A DNA stretch of 64,000 bases. Source: Erythrocercus mccallii. Taxonomy: Eukaryota > Chordata > Aves > Passeriformes > Dicruridae. The first letter of the stretch is position 1. Each line of letters begins with the position of its first letter. Location of the stretch: NCBI GenBank assembly GCA_013397435.1, contig VZRG01001350.1:62001-126000 (forward strand). Reading direction: 5' to 3'. The position numbers and the translations under genes are program-made. A model generated the notes under the pieces. The model ran no database searches, was not told the origin of the DNA, and worked only from the letters and a program-made list of their open reading frames with translations. Of this stretch, positions 1 through 13,202 are shown piece after piece.

Positions 1-1094
1 GATCTCTAAGAGTGTTTTAGTTCACTTGGGAAGCCAGTGGTTGAGTCTGTGGGTCTTCTGGGTGCAGCTGGGGCAAAGAGCATCTTTATTTGCATTGCTG
101 AGAATCTGAGAGCATCAGATGTATTAATGGACCTGATCGTGTAGCCTGCCCTCCTCTGCACTTAAAAACTTGTAAGTTAACTTGCAAGTGACTGAGAAAC
201 TAAAAACAGCAGCTGTGACTCCTCTTAAACAGCTCCTCAGTCATCAGACCCACCATCCCTCTGACAGCTCCACTAGTCCGCTGTTACCAAGACTAATTAA
301 CAGTCAAGTCTAACAGTACCAGTTTTACAGGCTAGAAGAAAGAATGACATTCATGAATTTAGCAAATGAGACAGAAGTTATGAATTTAATGATCTGGGAG
401 CCAGTCTTGAGTTATACAAAACACACTGAATTAGGTATTCACAAAATTGCTCCAGTGTAATTGGTGGCACACGGATTGTTTGCACAAACTACTTAGTGTT
501 AATCATTTGTTCTGTGACATATTTAGTCATGCACTACTTGTGCTCCTTGAGTGGGTGATTGTATCCTCCTGAAGAAGAGGGTAACAACCAGTGAAAATGA
601 GGTGTGCCCCGGGAGTTTAAAACAGGTAAGTGCCTTGGATAAAATACGGCAGTGTCATGTCTCAGTAGTCTCCGCAAGGTGTTTGTGTCTCTCCATCCCC
701 ATGCAAATAATCCTCAATGACTCTGCAGAGTCTGGTGAACCAAAGCCTGGGGATGAGGAACTCGCGTCAACTATTTCTGGCACCGCAACTCTTTTTAACA
801 CCCTGAACAAGGGGGAGTGTTGCAGAGGAGTATCTAATTCCCCCAGACAACCTGAGAGGAAAGGATGACAGATCACTGCTCCTAAGAGTTTTGCAAGAGC
901 ATGCAAACTGCTGTCTCTCTGTGTGCAGGAAATAGTACTGCTTCTGGGAGAGAGAACCTCCAGCAAAAACAGTTACAAAAAGGAAGTATATTCCCTGAAG
1001 ACACAGGAATATTGGCATTTTATTTCTTTTCATCTTTCAGTTTTCATTATTTACATGATGTTAACACTTGAATGCAAGCTTGGTCAGTCTCAGA

Positions 1095-1222
1095 TACAGA
1101 ATCCTAGAATGGTTTGGGTTGGAAGGGACCTTACCTCCTTGCCAAGGGCAGGGATACCATCCACTACACCAGCTTGCTACAAGCCCCATCCAGCCTGTCC
1201 TTGAACACTTCCAGGGATGGGG
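1095..1222 (-). mobile_element. CR1 LINE 3'-end fragment
   Basis: The plus strand reads AGAATGGTTTGGGTTGGAAG and then GGGACCTT, GGGCAGGGATACC and CCAGGGATGGGG in the order expected for the complement of the CR1 3' end. The element is therefore on the minus strand. It is a 5'-truncated, moderately diverged copy inside GRIN3A intron 1. Confidence 0.85.
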
Positions 1223-3176
1223 AATGTATTACAGTTATTACAGCAGTGTGCAGAATTATAGTTCCACACACTTCAGTGACCTGGGACAGAACTAAAGAAG
1301 GCGGAAAACTATAAGCTGAATTGAATTTTGTTGCAATAAATCTTTGATACCCCAGACGTGCTCCTTGAGGTACCTTGCAAACTAGAGTGAAACAGTCAGC
1401 AGCAGTGACAATAAAAGCAACAAAGGGAGACTCAGAAACCAGGATCTTATGTTAAAGGATGCCACAGCATCACACATTTTCAGTGGCAGCCACGAGGCAG
1501 TTGTTTACAGACAGGTAACATGTCATGGGTAATTCTGACATCCCCTGGCAACTTTTCATTTTCCAGAGGAGACTTCTGACAAAGCGCAGAAATACATCTG
1601 GACTTCTACCATGCCTCGCAGACCAGCAGCTATTCCAGTACTCAGGCCAGTGTATTTTCCTGTGGTTTTAACTGTATTGAAGAGGACTGAATTTCCCATT
1701 TGAGACCCCTGCTCAGTGGTCAGACTGCAGACTCATTTCTTCTGCTCTTACTGATAATAATAAGCCATTTTGCTGCTTATTACTGTCCAATGAAATTGTA
1801 ATAATTTTGTATGACCCTCGGAAGACATGCATTTGCTCTCATAGTGCTGGCATAATATGGATCCACAAAAAGATGAATTGCCTAAATTACTCTCAATCAT
1901 AGTGAATTGCTTTCTATAGGTTTTTAGGCAAAGTGGGAACTCTCTGGTGAAAATAAGTCAAATTAATGTAAAATTAAAGGTTAGAGTTGACAGAAGTCTG
2001 AAGTTTGCTTATGAATATATTTTTAGTATCACAACAACAAACCACAGATACTACTGGACTATCTCCTCATTCAAAGCAAAACAATACCACACTTAAATGA
2101 AGTCTGAACATTTTTTTTAATGTCAGTTGCATCAGAAACAGCATGCAGGCACTCACACAACTGAAACGATTCGCTTCAGCTGTTCTCTTCACATGAACAT
2201 TCTCTTTTCATGAACACTTCAGTAATCAAATTACACTAGGACAAATGCTCATAGAAAATGCACAGCAAAACCAAACACTTGGAGCATTTGCAAGTTCCAG
2301 ATTCCATCTATATCTCCAATTCCTGTGTTTATTTGACTGGAGAAAAAATGAATCATGGGCCTAGTTAAACAACCAAAACTGTATCTCAGACTGGTCCTTA
2401 CTCAAAGCCAGTGAAGAAAAAGGAAGTACTCCCATAGATGTTTTTGAAGACTATGGGATGCTGCCATTCCTTTGTTCTGGCTTGTTCCAGAAATTTCAAG
2501 TGGTTTTCAGGCAGAGAAAAAAAATGTCTGTGATTATCAGATGTATTATTCACTGTGAATTCTCACTTCATTTTCCTCTTAAAGTACAGTCTGGGGAGGA
2601 ATACAAGGGCAGTGTGAGCTGGTCAACAAGCTTCCATTCCCTGTCAAACAGAGCATCTTTCTTCAGCTAATCATGTGGCACTGCTGCATCCCAGCACAGG
2701 TCTGAATTTGCCACTTACAAACCTGTAAGGGTTGTGAACACCCCAAGAGGACATTGTGGCAGAGCCCACTTACACATAATAGCATGTTACATATTTATAT
2801 GCACTGTCAAAATGGTGGGAAGATACAAAACTGTGTTTCATTGGAATCCAGCAGGCTGAGCTATTTATAAATAAGTGCCTTATTTTTGGTGCTCTTCAGT
2901 GCAGATGAACAGTGAGTGATGAGCAATTTATGTTGCTGATCATTTGTATCACAATAGAACCTTGCAGTCTTTTTCTGCAGTGTAAGTTCAGGATCTGTAG
3001 TATCCTACAGTGGAAGACAGGACCTCAGAACGAAGACCGGGGGGCAAGATAAAGGATGAAATGAGCATGCCACACAGAAAATGGAAGAGCAGATAGATAA
3101 CACAGCATCTGAAAAAATATCTGAGCATTCCTGGGGATTCTGGGCATCAATATCCAAAACAGACCCACCATCCATC

Positions 3177-3189
3177 TCTCTCTCTCTCT
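3177..3189. repeat. short (TC)n run
   Basis: About six TC dinucleotides within GRIN3A intron 1; too short to be noteworthy beyond its presence. Confidence 0.7.
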
Positions 3190-3696
3190 AAAAACAAACT
3201 CTCAGTGTGAAGGAATCCTTTCCCAAGAGTATTCCACACTAAGGGATTTTCAATTTAGACAATTTAGAAGAAAATATTAAACAAAATATGGCTTAATGAA
3301 CATGAAATAAGTCATTAGAAGGATGACAAGCTCTGAAGAAATCTCAGGGGTATAACTAAAGTGAAAAGGGAGGTTTTAATGAACAAGCTTGTAAGCACCT
3401 TGTACTATGTAAATAATTCATGAGTATAAAAAGATGATCATAAGGATGACTGAATAATCATCATTTTGCCTTCCCTGTGTTGACTGCTCATGCAAGATTC
3501 CTAATCAAATACCACAGGAATATTCTTAACTATACTAGCCTACCCAGGATATTTCTATACTGATACATTGCAATAGGAACTTTTATAGAGGTGATTAGTG
3601 GTTTTTTCTCTTCCCATTATCTCTGAGGAAGAAACACTTATGCCATGTTTTATCATTTCCCTGGTCACAAGCTCTGCAGCAAACACTTTCACAGAT

Positions 3697-3834
3697 CATA
3701 GAATCACAGAATGATCTGGGTGGGGAGTGACCTTTGCATTCCAACCCTGTGCCATGGGCAGGGACACCTTCCACCAGACCAGGTTGCTCAGAGCTCCATC
3801 CAACCTGACCTTCAACACTTCCAAGGACAGAAGA
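3697..3834 (-). mobile_element. CR1 LINE 3'-end fragment
   Basis: The plus strand starts with ATAGAATCACAGAATGATCT (the complement of a CR1 ATTCTGTGATTCTATG tail) and continues with GGGCAGGGACACCTTCCACC and AGACCAGGTTGCTCAGAGC. This is the usual CR1 3' block in reverse orientation. It is short and 5'-truncated. Confidence 0.88.
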
Positions 3835-6800
3835 TGAGACATCTGAAATTTTCATTCTGTGACGTTAAAACAAAAAATACCAATGCTTTCTGCTGTAACT
3901 ACCTGTGTTTGCCTCAAGGCTGTCAGTGGGTACCTATGTTGCCTCAGAGTTCTGTAGTTTATCACCTATCACACACAGAATTTAAGCAGAGGAAACCCAG
4001 GCACATAACCTTTTCATCTTACTGCCCTTCCAAGGTAGGAGTAAAATCAGCTGTATGGTATTAGCACACTAAAACAATGTAAATCACAGCTAAAACATTT
4101 TCAGTACACTCTCAAAGAAGGGTAGCATCAAGTAAAGGTTGAATCTGTTTTTCCTGCTTTTGATACTTACATTGAGTACAGAAAATTCTTAAAAACAACT
4201 GCTGTTTTACGGAAAGCAGTTACACATGAATGAGTCTTACACACTCAGAAAGTAATCATTATGCTTTCACCTAAAATAGCACTGGAGAATTATCTAACTG
4301 TGAACTCAATGATACTGACTTTTCATCTGATTTGCAAAACAAAAAGATCTTTTAAAGCCAGTTTGAGTGAGTACACTATTAAAATGAGTGTAACGAAACT
4401 GCTTTATCAGTAGCATCACTGAGAGAGGCTGGTGCATAATTCAGCTGCTCTTTCTGGTTATTATTTGCTATGTCTAATAGCTCTTTCTTTGCAAACACAA
4501 AACCTCATTTTTAAAATCTCAGTTGATGCTTGAAGATCTGTCTTGTCTTTTAACTCTGTCTCAAGTTAGAAAGTCTTGTAAAATGTCCTATGAACAGCAT
4601 GGGCAATTGTTTCCTTCACAGTCTTTAAGAAGTTGGGAGTGGGATAACATGCCTTCAGGGAAATGCTAAGAGTTTAAAATACGTCTGTACAGAACATTCA
4701 TAGATTTTTATAATCCATTCAAATACTTCCCACATTGTAAAACAGGCTTTGGAAACTACCATCACAGATAAAACCGGGTGAAGGAAGAGTAATAAAAATG
4801 CTGTAGAAAGAAGAGGAAATAATGGTGGCTGCTTCTGAGTTCCCCAATATTTGAATTTTCCTGTATAATAAGAAGAGTTGAATGATCACAGTAATTTCTC
4901 CATTTACTGTGGTTCAGTAATTACAGTACTGCAATTCACACAGCCCACCTCCACTCCTCCACCCCCGCCACCCCCCCATCTACAGCCTGCAGCCACCCAG
5001 GCCAAAACACTTCAGATAAAAGTTAATTATCCAGCACTAACACTGTAGAACTGGAAACCTTCCCATCAACTTCTGATGGCTCTTCCAGCTCACCATTCCT
5101 GCAGCAGGGAGCATCCAAGAGGCTCAGCATCACCTCCTCACTCACTGACAAGGCACTCAGAGCTTGCAGAGGCACAGGTGTGGCTGCCTGGCATGGGGGT
5201 GGTATCTGCTTTCTGCTTGTACCAACAGGGTATTCCTGTGCTCCAAGGATGCAAGATAGCATCTTGTGGCTGTATGGACCTACACTACAGGGAAATGACA
5301 CACAGAGCTCAGGTCTGAGGGGTGAACATCAAGCCTGAACAGAGAGATTCTCCGGAACTCTGCAGCCAAATCCAAGTGCCAATGCCAGCTGCATGCAAAC
5401 TTCTGGTTGCAATGCCCCACAAGGGCAGCATATAATGTTATAATGGCTGTGTTATGCCCGTCTCAGTTCTTCATGTAGCTGTCCATAATTATCAAGAGCA
5501 ATGTTACCGGCTTGCTGTGACAGCTGCGAAGCACTTGGGGCCAGGCTGTGAACTCCTGAGTCACACTGATGAGAAGCCCCTTGAACAAACAGCTTTGCTT
5601 GAGCGTGATTCAGTTAATAAATGAATCATCTACCAGTGCTGCCTACTCAAGCTTAAATCCTTCTCCCAGTTCTCCTGCTACTTCCACCATCTGCACACCC
5701 TTTCTTTGTGGTGGTGAGAACCAATTTGGCTGACAGGGTTTTGGGGAAAATGTGGAGGCTTTCAGGGCTAGACCAGAAGTAAAGAACAGTTGCTAATGTC
5801 CAAAGCTCCAACCCTAAAGTCCTTGTGCCTGGACCTGCTTCTATTTATTAGGAAACTCCTTCTGGGTACCTACTGGTGTGATGCTGCATGCATCTCAGTA
5901 ACCTGGTGCTCCCAAATCCTAACCAGAATATGTCTGACCCTGGTTCTCAAAGCATCCCAAGAGACTCTGACCGTAATTCTCGGCATGAATTTTGAAAAAA
6001 GGCTTCCATGAATCACACCCAACCACAACAAGGCCTCACACCCTTTGCATGATGTCCCTCTGGCAACAGCAATAAACCATTATCTACCTCTGACATAATC
6101 CCTGTTCCCATCACTGCTTCCTAGATGCTTGCCTAATCGGTTTCCTGAGAATTCTGCAGGGAAGACAATGTCTTTTGGGAGCAGAAAAATAGTTTTTCGG
6201 GCAAGCATTACTCACTGGAAGTAATTATTCTTAGCCAGGGTCCAAGACAGCCCTGGGAATTCAACCCTAATTTGGGCAAGCCATTCTGTGCTTGGTGATC
6301 CCAGCTCTTTGTTCAGTGCTTTCCTACAAAATTCAGTTCCCTTGTTTTATGCTGCTAGAACTAAAAAAAGTAAAGACATAGGAAGAGCACTTCTTTCTCT
6401 TCTCAATTCATCTTATTTTCTCCTTCTCTTCCTCTGTGTCACTGACATGTGACGTTTCCAGTTTTTTGCTTCATTTTCTTGTTTTTCTTCCTCCTCTTTT
6501 CTCTGGATGCTTTTAGCTCTTCAGAACAAACTCTGCAATGTACAGCTATTTGTACTGCAGTGAGATCTGATGCACTTTCATTCCATCAAATTGAGAAGAC
6601 AACCCATCCACTCTTTAAGAGCCCTTCAGTAAGACCTACAGAAACATGGGTTTATAGTCTGAGTCTTTGTTGGAAGGTAAATTTAGTTTTTTAAAAGAAA
6701 CTGGTTTTTCCAGTTTTCCACTGATTACAATAAATATAGAAATTCTAGCCACGTTATGCCGGGTTTTCTTTCGCATTTAAAAATTAATTGGAAATCCAGA

Positions 6801-9800
6801 GGGGGGATATAATAGAACACAATATAAATGTTTTATTTGAAGGCTTAAAACAATAACTAGATCCAGCACAGCCTAAAGTCCTAACACTGTGTTTTCAATA
6901 TTTCATGGGTTTAAATAGCAAAAATTTATTAAATATACCCCAAAAGAGAACTTTTAAAGTAGTCTTTGAATTTAATTCCAATAAATAAATTGAATAATGT
7001 ATCCCAAGATTCTTTGATGATTTCTAGTTTCTATAGCTCTACTTCCACTGGCCTTTGTGGACAAATTCTTGGGGGAAATTATGTTGAATACTCCAACTTA
7101 CTTTTCTTTGTTAACAATCTGTTGAGTACACTAACTTATGTACTCATATAGAATTTGACAGCAGGTTGTCTTTAAATCATCTATTCTAGGCAAAATTATA
7201 ATTTTGACCTAGTGGATTAAGCCAAGTATTCTTTGATGTTTCTTTGATAATGCCTGTTCTTTAACAAAGCAATAATCAATGATTTAAGGCTGTCATATTT
7301 TAATTACTCATCACTGACAGGAGTTTGTGCAGTACATTATGAAAGACCTAGCAGTGAGGAAGACATTGTTTTGTGAACACCCAAAATAGAAAAAAAGAGC
7401 CAAACCCAAAATAAACATCATGTATGGTACTGAATCTTATGTTAACTCAGCTTTTCTGCATTGAAGAATCAGCATGGGATGAGGAATGAGAAAATCATTT
7501 TACTGGTCAGTTCTGAATGAGTGCTATCCCAGCAGACTCCTGCTCTGTCTCCAAGGAACTTTAAAATTAAGAAACCAGAGGAGAGAACTGAAGTAAAAAC
7601 ATTCTCACTACTTTCCTGCACTCTGCAAAGGGATTTTCTGCAGCTATGATTAACTGAATCTGCCTTAAACTCTCTAACTCAAATAAAGAGACTAGTTTGA
7701 GCTTCTCCCCCTCTTTCTTTGTTCCATATAAAGATTTTCGATAGAGGAAGTATCACTGAGGTTTCTGGCTGAAAGAGAAGCAACTGGGCATTTGTTTGCA
7801 CATCCTCTCAATTTCTGTCCTTGATTCCTCTCAAGGCCCCTCTCATAAACCCTCCTGAAGTACACAAAAGGCAAGTGCCACCGCACTGTTTACTTGGTGT
7901 GAGTTGAGGAGGGTTGCTGGCCACAGGGGTAGACTGAACACATATTCCTCATCTACACAGAAACTAATACAAGCTTCTGGCATCTGGACTAAGACAGATT
8001 AGCAGTGACAATTTAAATGACCAGAGCCTGCAACCAAATGTGTGTGTTGCACTTCCCTCTGGAAAATGGAATTATTAAAACTTTTTCCCCCAGCCAATCA
8101 AACCACTTTTCTGGAAAAATGAAATTCTGGCTCTGAGGAGGCAAGAAAAAAGTGTCTTTGGGCATTTAGTTGGACAGAAGCTTTCCCACATCTCCATCCC
8201 TTTGTGGGATTTCTGCCTGCCCTCACTGGTGCAATGTATAGTCTGTGTCTTGCAGGTCAGTATGACTTCTGAGGACACTGTGTTCACAGTGGTATTCCTA
8301 TTTCCAAAAAGACCTATAATTCCTCACCCAGGGTGGTCTGCTGTTAAAAAAAATAGCTTAATTCCTTTAAAAACAAGTGAAAAAATTAAATGTTCATAGG
8401 GAGTTTCTTTTTACAGCATCTGTTTTGATGCTGAGCTTGGTATTTCACTGGAAAATTCAGCTTAACCTGGAACTCTAATTTATTTATTCTTTTGACCCCT
8501 TCTGAAGTCATAGCAGTAATCAGTAGCACTGCAGGTTCAGTTCCTCAAGAAACCAGGTACAGCACAGACTGGCAGGGGCTGTTTATTTGCAATTACTTTA
8601 TTCTGTTTAGTTGCTCTGAGAAGATTCCTTTTCATGTTAACAGACATCAGAGGTCCTTATTTATCTCAAACCCACTAAAAATACTCCTTTAAATTCAGAG
8701 AACACTGCTGCAACCATGACCTCCTCTGTGTTTCTGATACTATCACCAACAAAATGGGTATTACAGGCTATTCTTCCCAGACTCTCAGCTCTGAGCTGTG
8801 CTACTAGAAGCAATATCACTGTATTTATTTATGGTTCATGTTCCCTGGATCTTTTCCTTGTTCCATCCATGGGAAAATTATTAATGATGTTGGCAATCTT
8901 GAATCAAAAAATAAAGTGCTTCTCTTGATACAAACATACATAAGGTGACAAGCCATGCCTCAGTGGCATCAATGCTTGTGAGCTGCTGTCTCCAAAATAA
9001 TGAGCTGTCAAAGCTGCACTGCAATTTGCATTTGTGTTAGTAGTGAAGAAATCCAGTGGGTTTTTTTTTTCCTTGCTGAATAACAGTGTTAAATTGTTAC
9101 TGTTGCTTACTGAATGTGAAAATTTACTGAGATGAAGGTAAAGTGAGAAAAGTACACAGCATTTTTTCAGGTCACAACAGCACTTGGATTTACTTGGATT
9201 AGTGTACATTAACAATTAAATCACAGATATAAAATGAAAAAAGTGTGTCAGTTTACACTGTGTAGCCTCCGTTGAAACCAACACACTCCTGAACCTCCAG
9301 AATAAGTTGTTGCTTGAGGGAGAACAAACGTAGTACCACACCTTGTGATGGCTGTTGTTTTCTGATTGTTAATGTCATGGGAAAAGACTAGTCTCTTTTT
9401 CTTTCACCCTCAGGGTGGTAGAATTTAATGAGAAATAGATTTTTAAATATGCTTGGACAACCAGAAAACTTTTGAAAACACAGTCTAGGCATCTCACATG
9501 ACTGTAGCTGCCCATCTGTGATACTGTGGATTTCCTCTCATGTTACATGTCTGAAGTATTACTATCATCAAATACCAGAGACAGAGACAACATGCAGTAT
9601 TATTGAAATGTATTTCAGTTCTGGATCTTTACCTATCCTTTCATTCTAAGCATTGCTTTTTGCCATATTAGAGAAGATTTGCTCCAAGATCAACATGCAT
9701 GAAGTAATGACATTAACATTCAGCAGCAGTACAAGACATTGCATGTGTATGTTCCTGTCCTGGTGTAGTATAGAAAATGAGACTTTGCTAGACACAACTA

Positions 9801-11129
9801 CTTTAAGACCACTCTAATAAAATATTTGAATGTTGAAGAGAAGCAATATGAGACAGCATCTGGTAAACTGGGTTTGTTATGTTTGCCATGGTCTTGACAC
9901 ACACACAGGACAAAATGCTCTCCATGGGCAAACAAGTTTTGGGTCTGCTTCTGTCCCTGCATGGAGGAAAGATACCTGCAGGCACTCTAAAGGGCATGCT
10001 GTAGTGGTTTTGTGGGAGGGGAGATGCTCTGTCCAAGCATCAGTAGAAGAGGTCACCCCAGGGGTGCCAATTCAGAAGCAGGGTTAGAAATCAGTCTTCT
10101 TTTCTTCTCTGGAAATCTGCATGCTGGGCCTATCAGCAAAAATCTGCCTTGTCTACAATAATGTCATTTACATTTGCCTCCTCCAAGATGGCCAGTCTGT
10201 AGAACAGGCCAATCAGCAGCTCCAGGTCTACAGAGACAGGAAGGTGACAGGTCTGTGGCAAGTTCACTTCATGTCAATGCTGGTATGGGACAGTGAGCAA
10301 CACAAAATCCCTGCCTGCAACAGAGACTGCTGAGGCCAGTAACTCCAGAGACTCCTGGGTCCAATATGCTCTTGGAAATCCTGTAACTCTAGGAGGTATG
10401 CAGGGCAAGGCTGCTGTAGCACTGCCTCCACTGTTAGCCTTAAAATGGTATGTAATAAGTGAAAGTATGAAAAAACTAGCGCTCAGAAAGATGTCAGCCC
10501 TTCCAAGACAACCTTGAGAGACTAACATATTTGTATTACCTGCTAGCTTTTGAGTAATACTGAATTGTTTTTCTAAATCCACAGATTCTTGAAAAGTATT
10601 TTTTTTAGCTCAGTCTGAAGGAAAAATAGTCTGTTCAGCACACCTGCAGTGCTAGGCATTGGTTTCACTGTCACTGAAGACAATACTAGGTATAGTTTGC
10701 TTAAGAGCAAAGTTTGGACAGATTGATCCACTGGGCTCCCTGCTGAGAACAGTTTGAAAGTTAAGCAGGAGCTTTGAAGTCCATGGAAAGCAGCAATGAA
10801 ATCTAACCCTGTGCTGGCATGTGTTGAACACATTTTGTGAACTCAGGCAGCTTTGGGTGAACTTAGACCCTTCTCTGAGATGGAGTATAAAATAATGCTA
10901 ACAGCAAGGAAATACTGGGTTCAGGATTTGGCCCCTGGGGAGCTTTGGCTGTTGACTCCAGCACCATTGTGACTGCAGCTACAGGGCTGGTAGATGTAAC
11001 AGCAAACTTGGATGCTGTTGGCACTACCAGTAACAGAATTCAGCAGCACTGACTACCCCTGAGTTTCTGCTTAAATCTAGAGAGACCTGAGTTACATGGG
11101 TTTTGCTGAGGTAGAGAAGCCTAGCTGAA

Positions 11130-11455
11130 TTAAAGGGGCTACAAAAGAGCTGGAGTGGGGAGTTTGACAAGGACATGAGTGACAGGGGGAGGGGCAGCAG
11201 CTTCAAAATACCAGAGGGTATTGGATGGGTTATTGGGAAGAAATCCCTCACATTTGAGGGCGATGAAGCCCTGGCATAGGTTGCATAGAGAAGCCATGGA
11301 TGCCCCACCCCTGGAGGTGCTCAAGGCTATGCTGGACAGGCTTGGACCAGCCTGACCTGGTGGAAGGTGTCCCTGCCCATGGCAGGGAGTGGAACAGGAT
11401 CCTCTTTAAGGTCCCTTCTGACTCAAAACACTCTGTGATTCAGACCAGCATACAG
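11130..11455 (+). mobile_element. CR1 LINE 3' region
   Basis: In sense order the sequence shows GACAAGGACATGAGTGACAG, GGAAGAAATCCCTCAC, GCCCTGGCATAGGTTGC, GTGTCCCTGCCCATGGCAGG and CTTTAAGGTCCCTTCTGACT, ending at ACTCTGTGATTC. These are ordered CR1 3' landmarks. The copy lies less than 1 kb downstream of GRIN3A exon 1 within intron 1 and is antisense to the gene. Confidence 0.9.
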
Positions 11456-12581
11456 CAGTCACGTCTCCAGTTGCAGACCAGGTGCTGTCTAACACAGACT
11501 TTTTCTACCTTTTCTGTCACAATTCAAACACACAAAAACTGAAAAAAACCAAACCCCAAATCCACAGAAATGTGATCCAGGCTGTAGTTTATCTTTGCTT
11601 TTGTAAAGCAAATTCACTTGGCAATATTTTTTTTCTGATTACATTTTGAGACCAAAGTTGAGCTACCTCTTTTTATACAAAATAGCAATTTATCCTGTAC
11701 TTAAAAGGTAGCTTGTGCCATGTCACTTATGACTTCCCTTGCCCAGACTTTACAGAATAGTGCATTTTCTTCTACCTCTTTTACCTGAAGATGACTCCTG
11801 GCATCAAAAACACAGTTGCAAAATGCTGTAGCTATCACCTTTCTCCAGCGTGTGTAACACTAAGTTACCATCTTTGTATGACAGAAAGTTTAGCTCCTGA
11901 TTCTACTTCACTTTCTGCCTGAGACTTTGTCAAACACAAAGGATTTTAACTAGACTGTCTAGCTATTTTAGCTAGACAATCAAACAGTCAGGCTGGGCTG
12001 CAGTTTGCAGTACTTTACCTAGGCAACTCGAATTAGCAAAAATCTGGTCTAGTACCAATGTATGAACTACAAGTACAAAAAATCCTGGTGCTGTAGCTCA
12101 GCTCGATGCAAAGTCAAGTTACACTGAACAACTTCCCTGAGAAGTGTCATCTGGTGCCCAACCTGCAGTGCCCATACACGGACCAGCATTAAGATCAGTA
12201 ACACTCTCAAAGCCTTTTGGGGTTTTTTCGGTTTGCCTTTTTTTCCGTTAACAACCTCCACTTGATAATGCAAAGCGTGTCCTGGATCCCCCTTCTGCTC
12301 TCTGCTCTACAACTTACAGCAGTGAATGACTTCGAGCTAACAACTTCGCCTGTGCCACGGAGCTATTGTCTCTTTCCACGGAGAGGATGTTTATCCCCGG
12401 CGACTCTGGAGCTAAAGCAGAACGGAGTGCCAAAGGAGGAGCGATGCAGGCAGCCCTGGCGTCCGAGCGCTTCTCCCTCAGTCAGAGCCCTCCCTCCGCG
12501 ACCTCTGCCCGGCTCCGACGCCCGTCCCGCAGCGTCCCCAGGGCGCTGCCGTTCCCGCCACTTTTCCCCGTGCTCCCAGCG

Positions 12582-12590
12582 CCTTACCAG
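12582..12590 (-). other. GRIN3A: GRIN3A exon 1 splice donor
   Basis: On the minus strand the reading frame runs into CTG followed by GTAAGG, a strong U1-type donor. The exon edge is between 12588 and 12587. The cut falls after a whole codon (intron phase 0). Protein similarity to mammalian GluN3A stops at this point, and the frame beyond it (Val-Arg-Arg-Trp onward) has no family resemblance. Confidence 0.92.
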
Positions 12591-13202
12591 GCTCCACCGG
12601 GGAAACTCGCCCAGCACAATGCTGACCACCGGGATGCGCAGCGCCGCCGATATGAAGTCCAGCTCCAGCATCTCCCCACGGCTCTGTGGGAAGGCAAGGA
12701 TGGCGGAGACCCCCTGCACCACCACGGTGTGGCACAGACTCTGTAGGAAGGAAACGGGGTCGTTGCTCCAGGAGGCGCTGGCTGAAGAGAAGGGGAAGAG
12801 GGGCAGGTCGCCCAGCCCCGCCTCGATCGCCATCACCACCTCCAGGGAGAGATTGTAGGGCAGCAGCCCGGGCACGCCGTTCAGGTTGGCCACGGCCAGC
12901 AGTAGCGCGTCCCGCGGCGAGGGGGGCGGCTGCCGCTCTCCCCCGCCGCCCCCCGTCCGCCGACCCCGCGGTCCCTCGGGGGGCCCGTCCGACCCCACTC
13001 CGGGCCAGGCGGCGGCGGCCGGGGCGGCCCGGGGCTGCAGGTGGGTGGCCCCCACTCGCACGGTGTGCCCGATGCGCCGCAGGATCTGGCAGGGCTGCGG
13101 GTGGGACGCGGAGCCGGGCACCGCCGCTAGCACCAGAGCGCACGGCGGCAGCAGCAGCAGGCACACCTGGCCCAGGACCCCGCGCACCCCCGGCCGACAC
13201 AT
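12588..13202 (-). CDS. GRIN3A: GRIN3A first coding exon (NMDA receptor subunit GluN3A, N-terminal 205 residues)
   Basis: This exon encodes the start of the glycine-binding, NMDA-type ionotropic glutamate receptor subunit GluN3A, a plasma-membrane and synaptic protein. Residues 1 to about 27 form a hydrophobic signal peptide with the conserved stretch CALVLA. The amino-terminal domain then begins with SHPQPCQIL, RRIGHTVRVG, LLPYNLSLEVVMAIEAGLGD, CHTVVVQGVSA and FPQS, all closely matching mammalian GluN3A. A sequon lies at Asn117 (NLS). Residues about 55-97 are a low-complexity Pro/Ala/Gly/Arg linker, shorter than in mammals. The ATG at 13202..13200 is the first in-frame ATG after an in-frame TAG at 13277..13275, and its alignment with mammalian residue 1 is exact in length. 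G at -3 supports initiation. The exon ends after a complete codon (CTG) at a GTAAGG donor. The rest of the gene lies beyond the window at lower coordinates. Confidence 0.95.

Larger units (their letters stand above)
1..12587 (-). other. GRIN3A: GRIN3A intron 1, 5' part (minus strand); no exon recognised
   Basis: This stretch lies downstream of the exon 1 donor. I looked at the minus-strand reading frames for the next GluN3A segment, the continuation of the amino-terminal domain, and found nothing resembling it. Exon 2 is therefore most likely outside the window. The interval is AT-rich, with three CR1 fragments (1.1, 3.7 and 11.1-11.5 kb), a short TC run near 3.18 kb and a C-rich patch near 4.95 kb. 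The short ORFs present have no recognisable homology and ordinary intronic composition. Confidence 0.8.

Noticed and set aside
3711..4064. 117-codon plus-strand ORF
   Set aside because: Its first third is an antisense reading of a CR1 fragment and the rest has no similarity to anything known.
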